DNA from: Saccoglossus kowalevskii
Lineage: Eukaryota > Hemichordata > Enteropneusta > Harrimaniidae
Assembly (NCBI RefSeq): GCF_000003605.2
Contig: NW_003151754.1
Location: forward strand, 514,849 to 537,419
DNA length: 22,571 bases
Direction of reading: 5' to 3'
Shown here one piece after another: positions 19,569 through 22,571 of this stretch. The stretch's first letter is position 1. Every line of letters starts with the position of its first letter. Both the position numbers and the translations under genes were made by a program. The notes under the pieces are model-generated. The model was not told the DNA's origin. It did not search any database and saw only the letters and a list, made by a program, of their open reading frames with translations.

Positions 19569-20102
19569 GAGATAGGGGATAGGGGATTGAATATTAATAA
19601 CAAGCAGAAAGTATAGTAATATAAAATTGCATTTTCGTGTTTGAGTTTTAGTTGTCATGCAAGTCGAAGGAGGAATGAATGTTACCACCTACACTACACC
19701 CAACTTAAATATTTCATTTTAAAACTTGATTTACAGTATTCCGGAACACGTCAATGTGCATAGGGGATTTATTTACAAAGGTTCATATTAAAACCTACTT
19801 AGTGAGAAAGCTCAACGTTCATTCTTTCTTGATTTGGATGCATATTCTCACAATTTAAATTTAATTTCTAATTCCTTAAATGTTCATATCTAAAATGTTC
19901 CTAACTCAAATTTACCTGCTCGTATTTTATATTACGATTACGATGTTACGATTTGACAAACCTCTATCTTATTTACATAGCATATGAGTCGGTTTTACTT
20001 ATTATAATAAATTCTGGTCCAATTTATGTCAAATATCAGTTTTATAAACCAAACATCTCTATTTACAATTGTAGAGTAGGCTTTGTTTTAATCACTGCGT
20101 TT
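19569..20102. other. No gene recognised
   Basis: AT-rich DNA after the tandem array; begins with a short GATAGGG duplication. Confidence 0.5.
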
Positions 20103-20640
20103 TCATAATTTATTTATTTATTGACTTTTACACAAACCCGGTGGGGGGAGGGGAGAAAATGGCCACGAGATACAAGCAAGAAATAGAAAACAATATGCTA
20201 AATAACAACATACAATCACTAAATTACTAAATAATATAATATTACTGACATATTGAAAAAAGAAGAAGAAGAAAAAGAAAGTAAAAGTTAATATTAATGA
20301 CAGCAAGTATTAACTGTTTTGTAAAATCCTACTTCAAAGTTTTTAGTTACAAACTGGTATAATAATGTTTTCAAGTCCATGATTATTTTCTCTGTAGATT
20401 TGTTTTCAAATGCTGGGATCATATCCTTAGCTTTTTTGAACAGACTGATACGCAACTCATTAAAATGGTTGCATTCCATCAGAAAGTGCATTTCTTTCTC
20501 AATTACACTCTTGTTACACATGTCACAAACCCTGTTGTTTAAGGAGATTTTTTATGACGACCTATTTTAATTTTGAGACTATGATCACGAAGACGAAATT
20601 TGGTAAGCATACTATGCAGTTAAGATTGGCAGATATGTCC
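20103..20640 (-). mobile_element. 3' end of a LINE with AAAT-type tail
   Basis: Read on the - strand, about 20600-20530 codes LTKFRLRDHSLKIKIGRHKK. After a one-base frame loss at about 20540-20545 it continues as LNNRVCDMCNKSVIEKEMHF and CNHFNELRISLFKKA. The CxxC...H...C pattern with ExEMHFLxEC is the C-terminal zinc-binding motif after the RT in many LINEs. The ORF ends at 20294, followed by a pyrimidine-rich 3' UTR. The tail CAATAAATAAATAAATT (20107-20123) marks the 3' terminus. It is 5'-truncated or decayed beyond about 20640. Whether it is the same family as the relic at 5190-5950 is unknown. Confidence 0.7.
20294..20521 (-). pseudogene. LINE ORF2 C-terminal fragment
   Basis: An open stretch of 75 codons with CxxC, H and C of the post-RT zinc motif (CDMC spans the frame edge, then EMHFLMEC). 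Its tail is hydrophilic and Lys-rich. It has no independent start; the track upstream is in another frame, so it is a relic. Confidence 0.65.
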
Positions 20641-20807
20641 TCCATTGGCGTTGTGTTCAGGGAACTTTACTCACTTAACTGATAACACGTACACGTGTTG
20701 ATACCAGATTCTACCCCCAAAGGATTATACATTAGTTCATAACAGATAGTCCAGCTTTATTCATCCAAACGGTCACCTGAGGTAACCAATCGCTGCTCAC
20801 TTCTCTC
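20641..20807. other. Spacer between the LINE end and the duplicated segment
   Basis: Contains an ACACGTACACGTGT palindromic stretch and a weak CTTTATTCA...AACCAAT similarity to the LTR-like repeats; not assigned. Confidence 0.3.
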
Positions 20808-21271
20808 CTTCTTTCTCCTATAAAGTGTTACAAACTCTATCATAAATCTCTAAGGCGTGGCAGAGTAAAAAATAGAATCAGCCATTCGCTACAAGCGTTG
20901 GCACGATAATGTAATGTGTGAAAAGGTTACAGCCTTGCAAAGTCGCCACTAGTAAATACAATTAGTAAACAATCTATCAAATTTACGTTATAATCACAGT
21001 GTCTACAAGACATGAAGTATTTGATTCTAATAAATAGGGCGTGTGGAACAAATGTGCGTACGTGATGTCGCTATGGTAAAAATAGTTATGTACGACCCGA
21101 CCACCGGCTGATAATGCGGCGTCTATATGCTGTTACCACTATTAAATTTTATGAGGTCTTTCAACCTCGAAGAATGTTTTTTTTGGTTGACCAGTGTTTG
21201 GTTGATGTAGTGCAGCTTGGCGCAGGCACAGTCACAAATGGCAGCTTGTCTAGCTGCCTATCTGTATGTGG
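20808..21271 (+). repeat. Duplicated segment, copy 1
   Basis: Shares long blocks with 21688-22082. Examples are GTGTTACAAACTCTATCATA, CTCTAAGGCGTGGCAGAGTA, AATACAATTAGTAAACAATC, ACAAATGTGCGTACGTGATG, GTTATGTACGACC and a terminal GGCAGCTTGTCTAGCTGCC hairpin (21240-21258). It has about 70 bp of extra sequence. No coding motif seen. Confidence 0.85.
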
Positions 21272-21687
21272 GTACTGTAAAACCAGTATTTTCATTGACA
21301 ATTAATTTCACTATGTTGGTATCTTGAGCAATTTAACTGAGGTTTGATTTCACAAACTTGGTAGAAAAACAATAAATTCTATTGTTATTCTACAAGTTCA
21401 CGTAGATTTAATTTAAGCAAAAATAGCGAAACTAAAAACCGGTGAATCATTAAAGAGGGATTTTATTCTCTCTAATGCCTGTGGATAAAGTATAATTAAA
21501 CAAATAGGTAATATGTATCTTTAAACACGGGTTTGAAAATTGGTTATTAAGTTGGTGGCAAGCCGTTGTTCTCAATGACGAGATATGGCCGTAGACGGCT
21601 AATTTGTGACTTCATTTCAAAAGAGTTGCGTTATCACACGTATACGTTGACGGTATCCTGGGACAGTATGGGCTGTCCACAAAGCGC
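21272..21687. other. Spacer between the duplicated segments
   Basis: No gene recognised; AT-rich DNA. Confidence 0.5.
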
Positions 21688-22082
21688 TTCTTTCTCCTAC
21701 ATAGTGTTACAAACTCTATCATATATCTCTAAGGCGTGGCAGAGTAAAATGTGATAAGCCACGTGCAACAGGCGTTGGCACAATCGCCTAATGTGTGAAA
21801 TGGTTACAAAGTCGCCACTAATAAATACAATTAGTAAACAATCTATCAAATTTGTGTTATATTTATAGTGTCTACCTTGTCTACCTAGTACAACGGCGCG
21901 AGAAACAAATGTGCGTACGTGATGCTATGCTAAAAATAGAGTTATGTACGACCGGACCACCGACAGACAATGCTGTGGACACATTTTATGTGGTTTATGT
22001 GGTTTTTATGTGTTTAGGCAGTGCTGCTAGGTGTAGTCAAGGTCACAAATGGCAGCTTGTCTAGCTGCCTATCTGTATGTGG
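21688..22082 (+). repeat. Duplicated segment, copy 2
   Basis: Second copy, direct orientation, offset about 880 bp from the first. It ends with the same hairpin GGCAGCT-TGTCT-AGCTGCC (22051-22069). The intervening 21272-21687 is not duplicated. Confidence 0.85.
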
Positions 22083-22571
22083 ATATACTTCAAGAGATAG
22101 GTGGCTTTAATCAGAATTTTAGGTAAGTATGGTTTGAGAAGCCTATTTTATGTAAAATATTGTGCTGATTTCAAAAAAAGCACTCTTATTGACCCTACGT
22201 AAGACAAAATTGCAATTTGGACCACATTTTGGTAAAAAAATTGTCATTTTTAGTCATTTTTTTTTTTTGACATATGGGGGGTCTGATGATGTGTATGTAT
22301 GTTTAAAATGTAAGGAAACATATTTTAGAAGTTGCATTGATTATTAAGAATGAAGATGTTGGTCATCACTTGGATATTTTCCTACAAAAATTGAACAAAA
22401 GCGCAATTTTTGGACAAATATTGACCAAATTCTATTTCAACGCATATGGAGATTCTTGTAATGTATAAAATATTATATAGAGATCGGCAAAATATTTGGC
22501 AGAACAAAGATTTGGAACAAATTTAGATTTCTTATTTACATACTTTTAAAGGGAAATGTCATAAATGTCAT
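22083..22571. other. No gene recognised
   Basis: AT-rich DNA with a T11 tract. The blocks GCAATTT.GGAC.A (about 22211 and 22411) look like a weak diverged repeat. Confidence 0.35.

Overview
The window looks like about 22.6 kb of AT-rich nuclear DNA from an animal, most likely a marine invertebrate. The reasons are a split gene with GT-AG introns, relics of Ty3/Gypsy and LINE retroelements, a tRNA-derived SINE, a foldback DNA transposon, several families of dispersed and tandem repeats, and a phosphoethanolamine methyltransferase gene of the kind known from nematodes, echinoderms, lancelets, fish and frogs. No bacterial operon structure, rRNA gene or CRISPR array is visible. The species cannot be named from the sequence alone.

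Left part (1-7000): mostly mobile-element debris. At 137-576 lies a broken ZAD-like zinc-finger exon whose reading frame is lost at a GTGTGTG run. At 842-2376 is a heavily damaged Ty3/Gypsy gag-protease-RT relic on the + strand. It has an internal 41-bp tandem duplication and a mutated protease triad, and a tRNA-derived SINE in opposite orientation sits between gag and protease. A LINE reverse-transcriptase relic lies on the - strand at about 5190-5950. A 345-bp foldback element at 6575-6919 has arms of about 140 bp and a perfect 9-bp target duplication, which is the signature of a Mutator-like (MULE) non-autonomous element.

Centre (7000-11200): the only gene that looks functional. It is a five-exon - strand gene (coding span 10429 to 7212) for a predicted 212-residue SAM-dependent methyltransferase of the phosphoethanolamine N-methyltransferase family. 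Splice sites and codon phases agree across all four introns, and an AATAAA lies about 180 bp after the stop. Intron 1 contains an LTR-like repeat. The 5' flank contains a repeat that reappears in inverted orientation at 17.8-18.06 kb.

Right part (11200-22571): repeat-dominated. It holds a second LTR-like copy (about 12352-12656), copies of an 'AAGTTTGAATG-AATCGGTC' repeat (12070 and 14201-14651), and a composite element (16696-18063) whose core is an array of about 150-bp monomers flanked by direct repeats. An eight-copy array of about 129-bp monomers (18560-19568) carries a CArG-like palindrome. A LINE 3' end with an AAAT-type tail lies at 20103-20640 (-). A duplicated segment (20808-21271 and 21688-22082) ends in a conserved hairpin.

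Functionally the window is one metabolic gene (phosphocholine synthesis) in a repeat-rich neighbourhood. No multi-gene pathway is encoded here.
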